64,000 nt of DNA from Nocardia sp. CC227C (GTDB taxonomy: Bacteria > Actinomycetota > Actinomycetes > Mycobacteriales > Mycobacteriaceae). This document shows, in pieces, positions 56,442-64,000 of this stretch. Made by a program: the position numbers and the translations under genes. The stretch is taken from contig NZ_JASITE010000004.1 of NCBI RefSeq assembly GCF_030767025.1, positions 310,001 through 374,000 of the forward strand, written 5' to 3'. The notes under the pieces were generated by a model. The model was not told the origin of the DNA, ran no database searches, and saw only the letters and a program-made list of their open reading frames with translations. The first letter of the stretch is position 1. Every line of letters begins with the position of its first letter.

Positions 56442-57413
56442 TCAGCGTCGCTCGGCGAGCAGGAGGGCGAAGCGGCTGTCCGGGTCGGTCCACACCCGCT
56501 CGGTGGCGAAACCAGCCGCGTCCAGCTCGGTTTCGAGTCCTTCGCGGCGGAACTTGGCGGAGATCTCGGTGCGCATCTGCTCACCCGCCGCGAAGTCGAC
56601 GGTGAGGTCGAGATCACGGACCGTCACGGTCATGGCTTCGGTGGCCTCCAGGCGCATTTCGATCCATTCGTTCTCGGTGTCCCACAGCGCGATATGGGCG
56701 AACTTCTCCGGATCGAAGTCGGCGTTCAGCCGAGAGTTCAGCACCCGCAGCACATTTCGGTTGAACTCCGCGGTCACACCGGCGGCGTCGTCGTAGGCGG
56801 GAACCAGGACCGCCGGATCGATGACCAGCCCCGCACCGAGCAACAGCTGCTCCCCCGGCTCCAGCACAGCGTGGATTCCGGCCAGGAACTCGGCGCGCTC
56901 GGCGGGCACCAGATTGCCGATGGTGCCGCCGAGGAAGGCGATCATGCGCCGCCCGCCCCGCGGCAGATTGTCCAGGGTGGCGGTGAAGTCGCTGACCACG
57001 CCGTGCACGGCGAGCGCGGGGAACTCGGTGGCGACCTCGTCCGCCGCGGCCCGCAGGGCGGTCGCCGATACATCCTGTGGCACATATGTTTTCAACGGGC
57101 CCTCGACGCTGAGCGCATTCAGCAGCAGCCGGGTCTTGGCCGCCGACCCCGCACCCAGCTCCACCAGCACCTCGGCCTGGGCGGTGCGCGCGATCTCCCC
57201 CACCACGCGCTCCAGCAGCGCCCGTTCGGTGCGCGTCGGATAGTACTCGGGCAGCTCGGTGATGAGTTCGAACAGCTCACTGCCGCGTGCGTCGTAGAAC
57301 CATTTGGGTGGCAGCCATTTCGGCGTCGCGGTGAGCCCGGTCCGGGCGTCCGACCGCAGCGCCGCGGTCAGGTCGTCGTCGGTCAGATGGATTTCCAGCG
57401 TCGCGGCAGTCAT
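56442..57413 (-). CDS. egtD: Histidine N-alpha-methyltransferase EgtD
   Basis: 323 aa; ATG 57413 overlaps the egtC stop as ATGA. PKWLPPKWFYDARGSELFEL, ITELPEYYPTRTERALLE and the SAM loop VLVELGAGSAAKTRLLLNAL are clear; IAFLGGTIGNLVPAERAEFL and the C-terminal TEISAKFRREGLETELDAAG follow. It trimethylates His to hercynine, the first step of ergothioneine. Last gene of the egtA-B-C-D run. Confidence 0.95.
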   Translation of the reverse strand: MTAATLEIHLTDDDLTAALRSDARTGLTATPKWLPPKWFYDARGSELFELITELPEYYPTRTERALLERVVGEIARTAQAEVLVELGAGSAAKTRLLLNALSVEGPLKTYVPQDVSATALRAAADEVATEFPALAVHGVVSDFTATLDNLPRGGRRMIAFLGGTIGNLVPAERAEFLAGIHAVLEPGEQLLLGAGLVIDPAVLVPAYDDAAGVTAEFNRNVLRVLNSRLNADFDPEKFAHIALWDTENEWIEMRLEATEAMTVTVRDLDLTVDFAAGEQMRTEISAKFRREGLETELDAAGFATERVWTDPDSRFALLLAERR

Positions 57414-59071
57414 GAGCGCGCCCTTCCCGTTTCGATAGCCAAGTCCTCCACGACCAGCCGCCCCGGCCCCGCGACGACCACCCGGCGATCGGCGATCGAC
57501 CGCCACCGTGGATCGTCGTCATAGGGCTCCGACGCGATAATCGCGAAGGTGTCGGTGACCAGCACCGACAACGAGTGATGCCAGGTCGTGGCCCACCATG
57601 TCTCCCCATCCCCCAGCAGCAGATTCAGCCGCGCCTTCGGCGACCGCTCCAGCACCGCCGCCATGACGAGCCGCAGTACGGCGGCCGGATCGACGCCCGC
57701 CCCCGAACCGAGCACACCGGGCTCTCGCACGGCTGCCTCCGCCGTGCCGTCCTCCCGCGCCCGCGCGACCGCTTCCGCCCCGCGGCCACCGCCGGGATCA
57801 TCCCGCGCCGACGTCGCGCGAGCCGAATCGACCGCAGCGGTACGAGCCACCGCAGGAGCGGGACCGCGCGCCGCCCGCGCGCCACCCGGCTCGCCCGCGG
57901 CGATCCCGCTGTTCGGAGCCCCGCTGTCCGGAGCCCCACTGTCACTGATCCCGTTGTCACCGATCCCGCTGTCACCGCCGCTGCCATCAGCAGCTCCGCC
58001 GTGGGCGGCTCCGCTCGCACCGGCCGAGCTCTCGTCTCCTCGGCCCGCGCCGACTCCGTTCTCACCGCGTCCTCGTTCACGCGGCCGCGCTGTCGCAGTC
58101 CGCATGTGCGCGATGGATTCGGCGTCACCGCCGGATATCCGATCGAGCAGGTCGTGCAGGATCACCCAGAGGACGGCGGAGTCGGTCAGCGACTCCGCCT
58201 CCAGCAACGGCGGCGAACCGAACTCCGCCGCGACATCCGCCAGCACGTCGCGCCACCCCGGAATGGCCCCGTTGTGGCTGAACGCCCAGCGACCACGGAT
58301 GAAGGGCGCGCAGGCCCCCCGATCCAGCGGCAGCCCGACCGTCGCCGAGCGCACCGCACCCAGCACCGCCGTGGAGCGGATCTGCGGCAGCACCTCGTCC
58401 ACGGCCGGATCGGTCCAGATCGGCGCGGCATTGCGATAACGGCTGACCGACAACGCCCCCGCCCCGCCGCGATCACCCGGCCCGGACTCGCCATCACCGG
58501 CCGCGCCGGACACGCCACCCCCACCGGCCGCGCCGGACACACCACCCCCACCGGCCGCGCCGGACACACCACCCCCACCGGCCGCGCCGGACACACCACC
58601 CCCACCGGCCGCGCCGGACACACCACCCCCACCGGCCGCGCCGGGGGTGTTGCCGCCACCGGACGACGCGGAGCCATGTTCGGGACCCGCTGATTCGGAA
58701 GCCGGGCTCGGGTGTCCGGGCCGAGGTGGTTCGGCCGGTCGGTGGGGGGACCCGTGCTCGATGCCCGATCGCCGCGGTGCGACCGCCGCCGCATCCGCCG
58801 CGCCCGGTTCGGGTGCCGTGTGCGGCTCGGCGCGGGCGAAGGCGGTCACGTCCGGGGCGGTGCCGCCGTGCCAGGCGGTGCCCGCGCCGTGGTCGGCGGG
58901 GGCGACCTCGGGTGGGAGCCACCAGGCCACGCCGAAACCGTCGGCGTTGATGGTGCCGCCGCCGCGCATGTCGCGCGGAGCCCAGGACTGGCTGCGCAGC
59001 GAGTGGGGGCCTCGGGTGAGCAGGTCGCCGACGGGGACGGGCGGGCCGACGTAGCCGATGTGGCGGCACAT
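57410..59071 (-). CDS. egtC: Gamma-glutamyl-hercynylcysteine S-oxide hydrolase EgtC with two large insertions
   Basis: 553 aa, against roughly 230-260 for known EgtC. The protein starts Met-Cys (MCRHIGYVG), so Cys2 is the Ntn-type nucleophile; GGGTINADGFGVAW, RNAAPIW, LGAVRSATVGLPL, GRWAFSHNGAIPG, RLNLLLGDG and IASEPYDDDPRW trace the ordinary fold. Two low-complexity Gly/Ala/Pro/Ser-rich blocks interrupt it, about residues 55-205 and 320-455; the first holds five exact AAGGGGVSG units. Both fall in places where the usual protein has short loops, and the frame is maintained. EgtC removes the glutamate from the EgtB product. The egtB stop and egtC start share one base. Confidence 0.9.
   Translation of the reverse strand: MCRHIGYVGPPVPVGDLLTRGPHSLRSQSWAPRDMRGGGTINADGFGVAWWLPPEVAPADHGAGTAWHGGTAPDVTAFARAEPHTAPEPGAADAAAVAPRRSGIEHGSPHRPAEPPRPGHPSPASESAGPEHGSASSGGGNTPGAAGGGGVSGAAGGGGVSGAAGGGGVSGAAGGGGVSGAAGGGGVSGAAGDGESGPGDRGGAGALSVSRYRNAAPIWTDPAVDEVLPQIRSTAVLGAVRSATVGLPLDRGACAPFIRGRWAFSHNGAIPGWRDVLADVAAEFGSPPLLEAESLTDSAVLWVILHDLLDRISGGDAESIAHMRTATARPRERGRGENGVGAGRGDESSAGASGAAHGGAADGSGGDSGIGDNGISDSGAPDSGAPNSGIAAGEPGGARAARGPAPAVARTAAVDSARATSARDDPGGGRGAEAVARAREDGTAEAAVREPGVLGSGAGVDPAAVLRLVMAAVLERSPKARLNLLLGDGETWWATTWHHSLSVLVTDTFAIIASEPYDDDPRWRSIADRRVVVAGPGRLVVEDLAIETGRARS
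58499..58646 (-). repeat. 27-bp tandem repeat inside egtC
   Basis: Five full 27-bp units start at 58499, 58526, 58553, 58580 and 58607, with a partial sixth of 11 bp. Units two to five are identical and the first differs at one base. Each encodes the nonapeptide AAGGGGVSG on the minus strand, so copy-number changes stay in frame. Confidence 0.92.
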
Positions 59072-60411
59072 CAGCGGTCGTCCGATCGCAGGTCGCGGGC
59101 CAGGCGGAAGCCGGAGAAGATCTGGCGGCGGATGGGGTGGTCCCAATTGCGGAAGGTGGCGCGGCAGGCCACCGGGTCCGCGCCGAAGGAACCGCCGCGC
59201 AGCACCCGGTAGTCACCGCCGAAGAAGACCTCGGAGTACTCGCGGTAGGGGAAAGCGCGGAAACCCGGGTAGGGGTCGAAACCGGAAGCGGTCCACTCCC
59301 ACACGTCACCGATGAGCTGGTGGACGCCGAGCGGTGACGCACCGGCCGGGTACGCGCCGACCTCCGCCGGTTCCAGATGCCGCTGCCCGAGATTGGCGGT
59401 GGCCTCGGAGGGTTCGTCCGCACCCCACGGATAGCGCTGGGAGCGGCCGGTATTCGGATCGAATCGGGCCGCCTTCTCCCATTCCGCCTCGGTGGGCAGC
59501 CGTTTGCCCGCCCAGGCGGCGTACGCCTCGGCCTCGAACCAGCACACGTGCACCACCGGCTGCCGCGGCCGCACCGGGGTCATGGTGCCGAAAACCCGCC
59601 GCCACCAACGGCCGCCGCCGTCCTGCTCCCAGAATTGCGGCGCCACCAGCCCCGCCTCGACCCGATGCGCCCACCCGCGCTCGGACCACAGCTCGGGTCG
59701 GTCGTAGCCGCCGTCGGCGATGAACTCCAGGTACTGCGCATTGGTGACCGGCGCGGCGTCGATGGCGAAACCGGGCACCCACACCGGGTGTGCGGGCCGC
59801 TCATTGTCCAGCGCCCACGGATCGTCATCGGTGCCCATGGTGAATTCGCCCGCGGGAACCACGATCTCCCCGCCCACCGGCCCGCGGGCGGACGGTGCGG
59901 GCGGTGCGGCGAGCACCGCCTCCCCCGCCCGCAGCTGATGCGTGGCCAGCATGGTCTCGTCGTGCTGCTGCTCGTGCTGGGCGATCATGCCGAACGCGAA
60001 CCCCTGCTCGACCAGTTCACCACCGTGTAAGGGGCTGCGGTCCAGCACATCCCACACCTTGTCCCGCACGGTGCCCACATAGGCGCGGGCCTCGTCCGGT
60101 GACAGCAGCGGCAGCGCCGGACGATTCGCCCGCGCGTGCTTGAACGCGTCGTACAGCTCGTCGAGATCGGCGCGCACCGGCTCGCGCCCGCCCACGTCAC
60201 GGACCAGCCAGAGTTCCTCCTGATTGCCGATATGCGCCAGATCCCACACCAGCGGGCTCATGATGCGCGAATGCTGGGCCACCAGCTCGGCCTCGTCCAC
60301 GCAGTCGGTGAGGGCGATGGTGCGCCGCCGGGCCCGCTCCAGCGCGTCGGCGATCCGCCCGCGCAGCCGTTCGGTCTCGGCGCGGTCACTGCCGGGTAGG
60401 TGAATGGTCAT
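59071..60411 (-). CDS. egtB: Hercynine oxygenase EgtB (sulfoxide synthase)
   Basis: 446 aa from ATG 60411, overlapping the egtA stop as ATGA. DinB-like N-terminal part with metal His residues (SPLVWDLAHIGNQEELWLVR, and QHEQQHDETMLATHQL with the H-x3-H pair) and a formylglycine-enzyme-like C-terminal domain (VPAGEFTMGTDDDPWALDNE, FAIDAAPVTNAQYLEFIADG, AGKRLPTEAEWEKAARF, VWEWTASGF, RVLRGGSF, FRNWDHPIRRQIFSGFRLAR). It joins hercynine and gamma-glutamylcysteine using Fe(II) and O2. Confidence 0.95.
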   Translation of the reverse strand: MTIHLPGSDRAETERLRGRIADALERARRRTIALTDCVDEAELVAQHSRIMSPLVWDLAHIGNQEELWLVRDVGGREPVRADLDELYDAFKHARANRPALPLLSPDEARAYVGTVRDKVWDVLDRSPLHGGELVEQGFAFGMIAQHEQQHDETMLATHQLRAGEAVLAAPPAPSARGPVGGEIVVPAGEFTMGTDDDPWALDNERPAHPVWVPGFAIDAAPVTNAQYLEFIADGGYDRPELWSERGWAHRVEAGLVAPQFWEQDGGGRWWRRVFGTMTPVRPRQPVVHVCWFEAEAYAAWAGKRLPTEAEWEKAARFDPNTGRSQRYPWGADEPSEATANLGQRHLEPAEVGAYPAGASPLGVHQLIGDVWEWTASGFDPYPGFRAFPYREYSEVFFGGDYRVLRGGSFGADPVACRATFRNWDHPIRRQIFSGFRLARDLRSDDR

Positions 60412-61706
60412 GAGAGAGCTCCGAATTCCTCGGTCGGGCTGATACCTCGCTCGCCGCGCCGCGCCGCCGCCGTCAATTCCGCGGCGGCCTCGCGCGTGGT
60501 GGCGTGCGCGGCGGCGAGTTCGAGCAGTTCCACGGCCGCCGTGCGCAGTTCCCGATCGGCCAGTCCACCGCGCGCGGCCTCGGACCAGCGCCCGGCGGTC
60601 GGTGCGGCCACGGCCGTCGCCTCCGCCACCACGGCGGGTGCCGACAGCAGTGCTTCCACGGCGTGGATGGGCACCGTCCACCCGGCACCGGGCTGGGCGT
60701 CGATATACCGGACCTCCAGATGCCCGGAGGCCCGAACCGGGGGAAACAGCGTGGTCAGGTGGTAGTCGAGGTCCGCGAGGTCGGGTCGCCGCCCGATCTC
60801 GTCGTCGAGCGCCCCGCACAGCCAGTCCGCGAAGGTCGCCTCCGGCGGCGCGGACCAGTCCCCGCCGTCGCAGCGCACGCACAGCAGCGGAACGTCGAGC
60901 GCCCAGCGCGCATAGCCGCTGACGGGATCCGCCCATTCGTGCACCGGCGGACGGGTGCGCGGATTGTCCAACCGCAGCCAGGTGCGCATACGCTGCGACG
61001 CCCATTCCCCCTGCGGCGCCCCGTGCAGGGCCGGGGAACAGGCGAAGGCGGCGACCAGTGCCGGGCCGATGGTGTAGAGGGCGGTCCAGCGGGCCGTCAC
61101 CTCCGCGGCATCGGCCCCCGCGTCCACGCTGACCTGGGTGGCGGCGGTATTGCACATCATGAGCAGGCCGTAGGGCCCGATACCGCCGAAGGCCCGCTCC
61201 ATGGCGCGGTATCGCGGCAGCCGCAGCACCCGCCGCGCCGCACGCTCGGTGTCGGCGGCGGCGGAATAGGTTCGGATACCTCGGAATTCGAGCAGCTCCC
61301 GCAGCAGGGAGGCGTCGTATCGCAGGCGCTCACACAGTTCCGTGGCATTCGGGAAAGGGGCGCTGGACAATTCGATCTGACCACCGGGCTCGAGGGTGAC
61401 CCGGCTCCCCCCTGGCAGCGCGACGGCCGGAGAATCGGGGGAAATGGACTGTGGCGCATAGGGTCCCAGCGCGTCCGCCAGCACAGTCGGGTCCGGACGC
61501 GAATCCAGGGCCGAACGCTCACCCCGGGCGGTGAGCCACTCCAGTTCGGCTCCGATGAGTGCCGGTGGACCGAGCTTGAAGCAGACACCTCCGATATACG
61601 CCTCGGCCGCGGCCCGGGAGGACAGCCCCACCTCGGGTGCGGAGTCCGCCCGACCATCCGTGAGCACCGCGCGCGGCGGCTTCGTGCGGGATGCGGTCAC
61701 AGCCAT
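60408..61706 (-). CDS. egtA: Glutamate-cysteine ligase EgtA
   Basis: 432 aa from ATG 61706 after GCGGAGGTTG. GCS2-type ligase motifs: IGAELEWLTARGERSALDSR, VTLEPGGQIELSSAPFPNA, GPYGLLMMCNTAATQVSVDA, RTWLRLDNPRTRPPVHEWAD, and GHLEVRYIDAQPGAGWTVP. It makes gamma-glutamylcysteine, the sulfur donor for EgtB. First gene of the operon; the promoter lies in the roughly 170 bp shared with the divergent PLP-lyase gene. Confidence 0.93.
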   Translation of the reverse strand: MAVTASRTKPPRAVLTDGRADSAPEVGLSSRAAAEAYIGGVCFKLGPPALIGAELEWLTARGERSALDSRPDPTVLADALGPYAPQSISPDSPAVALPGGSRVTLEPGGQIELSSAPFPNATELCERLRYDASLLRELLEFRGIRTYSAAADTERAARRVLRLPRYRAMERAFGGIGPYGLLMMCNTAATQVSVDAGADAAEVTARWTALYTIGPALVAAFACSPALHGAPQGEWASQRMRTWLRLDNPRTRPPVHEWADPVSGYARWALDVPLLCVRCDGGDWSAPPEATFADWLCGALDDEIGRRPDLADLDYHLTTLFPPVRASGHLEVRYIDAQPGAGWTVPIHAVEALLSAPAVVAEATAVAAPTAGRWSEAARGGLADRELRTAAVELLELAAAHATTREAAAELTAAARRGERGISPTEEFGALS

Positions 61707-61878
61707 GTCAACCTCCGCTCTCGAGTCGGGGCGACGCACGCCGACCAAACCAGAGTAGCGACGGTCTCCGACATCAAAAGTGACGAAACGGGGAACACCG
61801 CAGGCCGGGCGGTTGATTCCGAGTCGCCGTCGCGGCTGATTCGGACCGAACGGACGGGTCGCCGGCAAACCAGTCGAT

Positions 61879-63078
61879 ATGGTCGATGACATGCTGAACC
61901 TCTCCGAGTTGCGCGCCGACACCCCTGGTTGCGAGGGCCGGGTATTCCTCGACAGCGCCGGTTCCTCACTGCCGCCGCGCGTAGTCGTCGACACCGCCGT
62001 CGGCCATCTGCGCCGCGAGGCGGAGATCGGCGGCTACCGCGCCGCCAACGAACGCCTCGACGACCTGCACGCCGTCAAGACCGCCATCGGCACGCTGATC
62101 AATGCCGACGCCGACGCCATCGCGCTCAGCGACAGCGCCAGCCGGGCGTGGAGCGACTTCTTCTACTCGGTGCCGCTGGGGCCCGGCGACCGCATTCTGA
62201 TCTCGGGCACCGACTACGGCAGCAATGCCATCGCGGCACTCCAGCGCGCCCGCCGCACCGGGGCCACGGTGGAGGCCATCCCCGGCGACGGCAGCGGTCA
62301 ACTCGACCTGGACGCCCTCGCGGCCATGATGGACGAGCGGGTGAAGCTGGTGTCGCTGGTGCACGTGCCCACCAACGGCGGCCTGGTGAACCCGGTCGCC
62401 GACGCCACCCGCATCGCGCACCGGGAGGGCGCGCTGGTGCTGCTGGACGCCTGCCAGTCCACCGGGCAGCTCCCCCTCGACGTGGCCGAGCTACAGGTGG
62501 ACGCCCTGTCGGCCACCGGCCGCAAATGGCTGCGCGGCCCGCGCGGCACCGGTTTCCTGTACGTGCGCCCCGAACTCGCGGCCACCATGGAACCCGGACG
62601 ACTCGATCTGAACAGCGCCGAATGGACCGCACCGGACGACTACCGCCTGGCCGACGGGGCGAGACGCTTCGAGTTCTGGGAATGCGATGTGGCCGCGCGC
62701 CTCGGCCTGGGCGCGGCCGTGCGATACCTGCTCGACCTGGGTCCGGCGCAGGTCTACCAGGCCATCGCCGAACGCGCCGAGTACCTGCGCAAGGCACTGG
62801 CCGAGATCGGCGGCGTCACCGTGCACGACCGCGGCACCCAGCACGCGGGCATCGTGTCCTTCACCGTCGCCGGATTCGAGCCCGCGGATGTGCGCGACCG
62901 GCTCGCCGCCGAGTCGGTGACCGTCACCGTGAGCCAGCGCGGATCCACCCTGCTCGATATGACGGCCCGCGATCTGCGCGCGGTGGTCCGCGCCTCGCCG
63001 CACTGCTTCGTCAGCTTCGACGACCTGGACCGATTCGTCGCAGCAGTCACGACACTCACGAAACGAACCAATCGGTAA
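61879..63078 (+). CDS. egtE: Class-V aminotransferase-fold PLP enzyme, EgtE-like
   Basis: 399 aa from ATG 61879 (a second ATG four codons on; neither has a strong ribosome site). FLDSAGSSLPPRVVVDTAVG, LRREAEIGGYRAANERLDDL, ISGTDYGSNAIAAL, VLLDACQSTGQLPLDV and the PLP-lysine block ALSATGRKWLRGPRGTGFLY fit the family; the LRREAEIGGY stretch resembles mycobacterial EgtE, the C-S lyase of the last ergothioneine step. Unlike in mycobacteria it is divergent from egtA and not at the end of the operon. A general cysteine desulfurase-like lyase is the alternative. Confidence 0.75.
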   Translation: MVDDMLNLSELRADTPGCEGRVFLDSAGSSLPPRVVVDTAVGHLRREAEIGGYRAANERLDDLHAVKTAIGTLINADADAIALSDSASRAWSDFFYSVPLGPGDRILISGTDYGSNAIAALQRARRTGATVEAIPGDGSGQLDLDALAAMMDERVKLVSLVHVPTNGGLVNPVADATRIAHREGALVLLDACQSTGQLPLDVAELQVDALSATGRKWLRGPRGTGFLYVRPELAATMEPGRLDLNSAEWTAPDDYRLADGARRFEFWECDVAARLGLGAAVRYLLDLGPAQVYQAIAERAEYLRKALAEIGGVTVHDRGTQHAGIVSFTVAGFEPADVRDRLAAESVTVTVSQRGSTLLDMTARDLRAVVRASPHCFVSFDDLDRFVAAVTTLTKRTNR

Positions 63079-63186
63079 CACGCCGACGTACACCCTCCTG
63101 TTAGGCGAAACCGGGTTAACAGACCCGCGTGTCGGCGGGATAGTGGGAGTGTCCCCGACCGCGGAGACAGGGTGAGGGAGTGCGAC

Positions 63187-64000
63187 GTGAGCCGGTTCAC
63201 CGAGGAAATGTATGCGACGGCACGGACATCGGTTCGCGGGCTGGTGACCGGTGAGCCGGATGCACCGCTGCGCCAGACCTGGGGCGAGATCCACGCCATC
63301 GCGCGGCGCATGGCGGGCGGGCTGGCGGCGGCGGGTATCGGACACCGGGACGCGGTGGGCGTGCTGGCGGGGATGCCGGTGGATATCGCGCCCGCCTGCC
63401 AGGGCATCTGGATGCGCGGGGCGTCCATCACCATGCTGCATCAGCCGACGCCGCGCACCGACCTCCAGATGTGGGCGCGCGATACCGAGACGGTGCTGCG
63501 CATGATCGACGCCCGCGCCGTCGTGCTGGGTGCCCCCTTCGAGGCCGCCGCGCCACTGCTGGTCGAACGCGGCATCACGGTGGTGCTCATGGACGAGCTG
63601 CGCGGCGGTGCGGATACCGATCCGCTGCCCACCGAGGAATCCGATATCGCGTTGCAGCAGCTGACCTCCGGGTCCACGGGTTCGCCCAAGGCGGTGCGGA
63701 TAACGCACGGGAATTTCTTCGTCAATGCCTACGCCATGTTCGATCGGGTGAAATTCCAGCTCGACGACGATGTGATGGTCAGCTGGCTGCCGCTGTTCCA
63801 CGATATGGGAATGGTCGGATTCCTCAGTGTGCCGATGCAATTCGGCGCGGAAGTGGTGTGCGTAACGCCGCTGGACTTCCTGCGGCGGCCGATGCTGTGG
63901 GCGGAGCTTATTTCCAAGTACCGGGGAACCGTTACCGCGGCACCGAATTTCGCCTACTCGCTATTGGCCCGCAAACTGCGGATGGCGGCGGACGACGCGG
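63187..64000 (+). CDS. pks16: Acyl-adenylating ligase (FAAL/FadD-like, Pks16 homologue), 3'-truncated by window
   Basis: At least 271 aa from GTG 63187, preceded by GTGAGGGAG. The N-terminus [20 protein letters not shown] then [43 protein letters not shown], the AMP-binding P-loop [40 protein letters not shown] and [16 protein letters not shown] closely follow Rv1013 (Pks16) as I recall it, which despite its name is an acyl-AMP/acyl-CoA ligase and not a polyketide synthase. The gene leaves the window before the C-terminal domain. It marks the edge of the Rv1013-Rv1026-like block. Confidence 0.88.
   Translation, partial: MSRFTEEMYATARTSVRGLVTGEPDAPLRQTWGEIHAIARRMAGGLAAAGIGHRDAVGVLAGMPVDIAPACQGIWMRGASITMLHQPTPRTDLQMWARDTETVLRMIDARAVVLGAPFEAAAPLLVERGITVVLMDELRGGADTDPLPTEESDIALQQLTSGSTGSPKAVRITHGNFFVNAYAMFDRVKFQLDDDVMVSWLPLFHDMGMVGFLSVPMQFGAEVVCVTPLDFLRRPMLWAELISKYRGTVTAAPNFAYSLLARKLRMAADDA

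Noticed and set aside
58499..58646. Regular 27-bp units considered as a CRISPR array
   Set aside because: Units are directly contiguous without spacers and encode a nonapeptide in the egtC frame.
63187..64000. Polyketide synthase call from the pks16 name
   Set aside because: The visible sequence is an acyl-adenylate-forming ligase with no ketosynthase or acyltransferase domain.

Overview
The window is high-GC actinobacterial chromosome and most likely comes from a Nocardia or a close mycolic-acid relative. The evidence is a gene backbone in the order familiar from mycobacteria: pks16-like ligase, prs, glmU, tRNA-Gln, TetR, mfd, mazG, then lpqU-like, eno, ftsB-like, DUF501 and ppx. An Rv0805-like phosphodiesterase, a PknH-type sensor lipoprotein, a cutinase-like lipase, IdeR-type iron boxes and a complete ergothioneine operon fit the same group. 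No rRNA, CRISPR array, transposase or phage gene was seen. Two tRNA genes are present.

Layout. 0-4.7 kb: TetR regulator and drug exporter, two small uncharacterised proteins, an MscS channel. 4.6-9.3 kb: an AT-rich gap, then a three-gene cassette of glucosyl-3-phosphoglycerate synthase-like GT81 enzyme, condensation-fold acyltransferase and 14-helix exporter, which looks like a glycolipid pathway. 9.2-9.7 kb: a flavodoxin behind an IdeR-like iron box. 9.8-15.7 kb: a PucR-controlled catabolic locus (amidase, DUF1989, old-yellow-enzyme-type oxidoreductase, PuuE-like deacetylase/hydrolase). 16-17.2 kb: a secreted beta-trefoil-like protein fused end to end with the remnant of a WD40 gene. 17.2-25.7 kb: TetR with its operators, oxidoreductase, flavin monooxygenase, NhaC antiporter, XRE regulator with epoxide hydrolase, VOC protein and a tiny basic protein. 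26-33.3 kb: tRNA-Leu(TAA), cutinase-like lipase, POT transporter and the ppx-DUF501-ftsB-eno-lpqU block.

33.4-39.7 kb is the most notable block: an IdeR-like box followed by a 2-oxoglutarate oxygenase, an SbnB-like dehydrogenase, a fold-III PLP decarboxylase, an SbnA-like synthase and a MATE exporter. SbnA and SbnB together make L-2,3-diaminopropionate, so this looks like an iron-responsive pathway for a small diaminopropionate-derived metabolite, with no NRPS or NIS synthetase in the window. 39.8-45 kb: cAMP phosphodiesterase-like enzyme, Stealth-type phosphotransferase, PPOX-fold protein, TerD, decayed gene fragments and the sensor lipoprotein. 45-54.4 kb: mazG-mfd, a butyrolactone-receptor-like TetR, a second TetR, tRNA-Gln, glmU-prs. 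54.4-56.3 kb: an acidic protein, a PYGQQ-repeat membrane protein and DUF2461.

56.4-63.1 kb holds ergothioneine biosynthesis: egtA-egtB-egtC-egtD overlap as one minus-strand operon, and an EgtE-like PLP lyase is divergent. EgtC is about twice its usual size because of two large low-complexity insertions, one containing a perfect 27-bp tandem repeat. The window ends inside the pks16-like acyl-adenylating enzyme.
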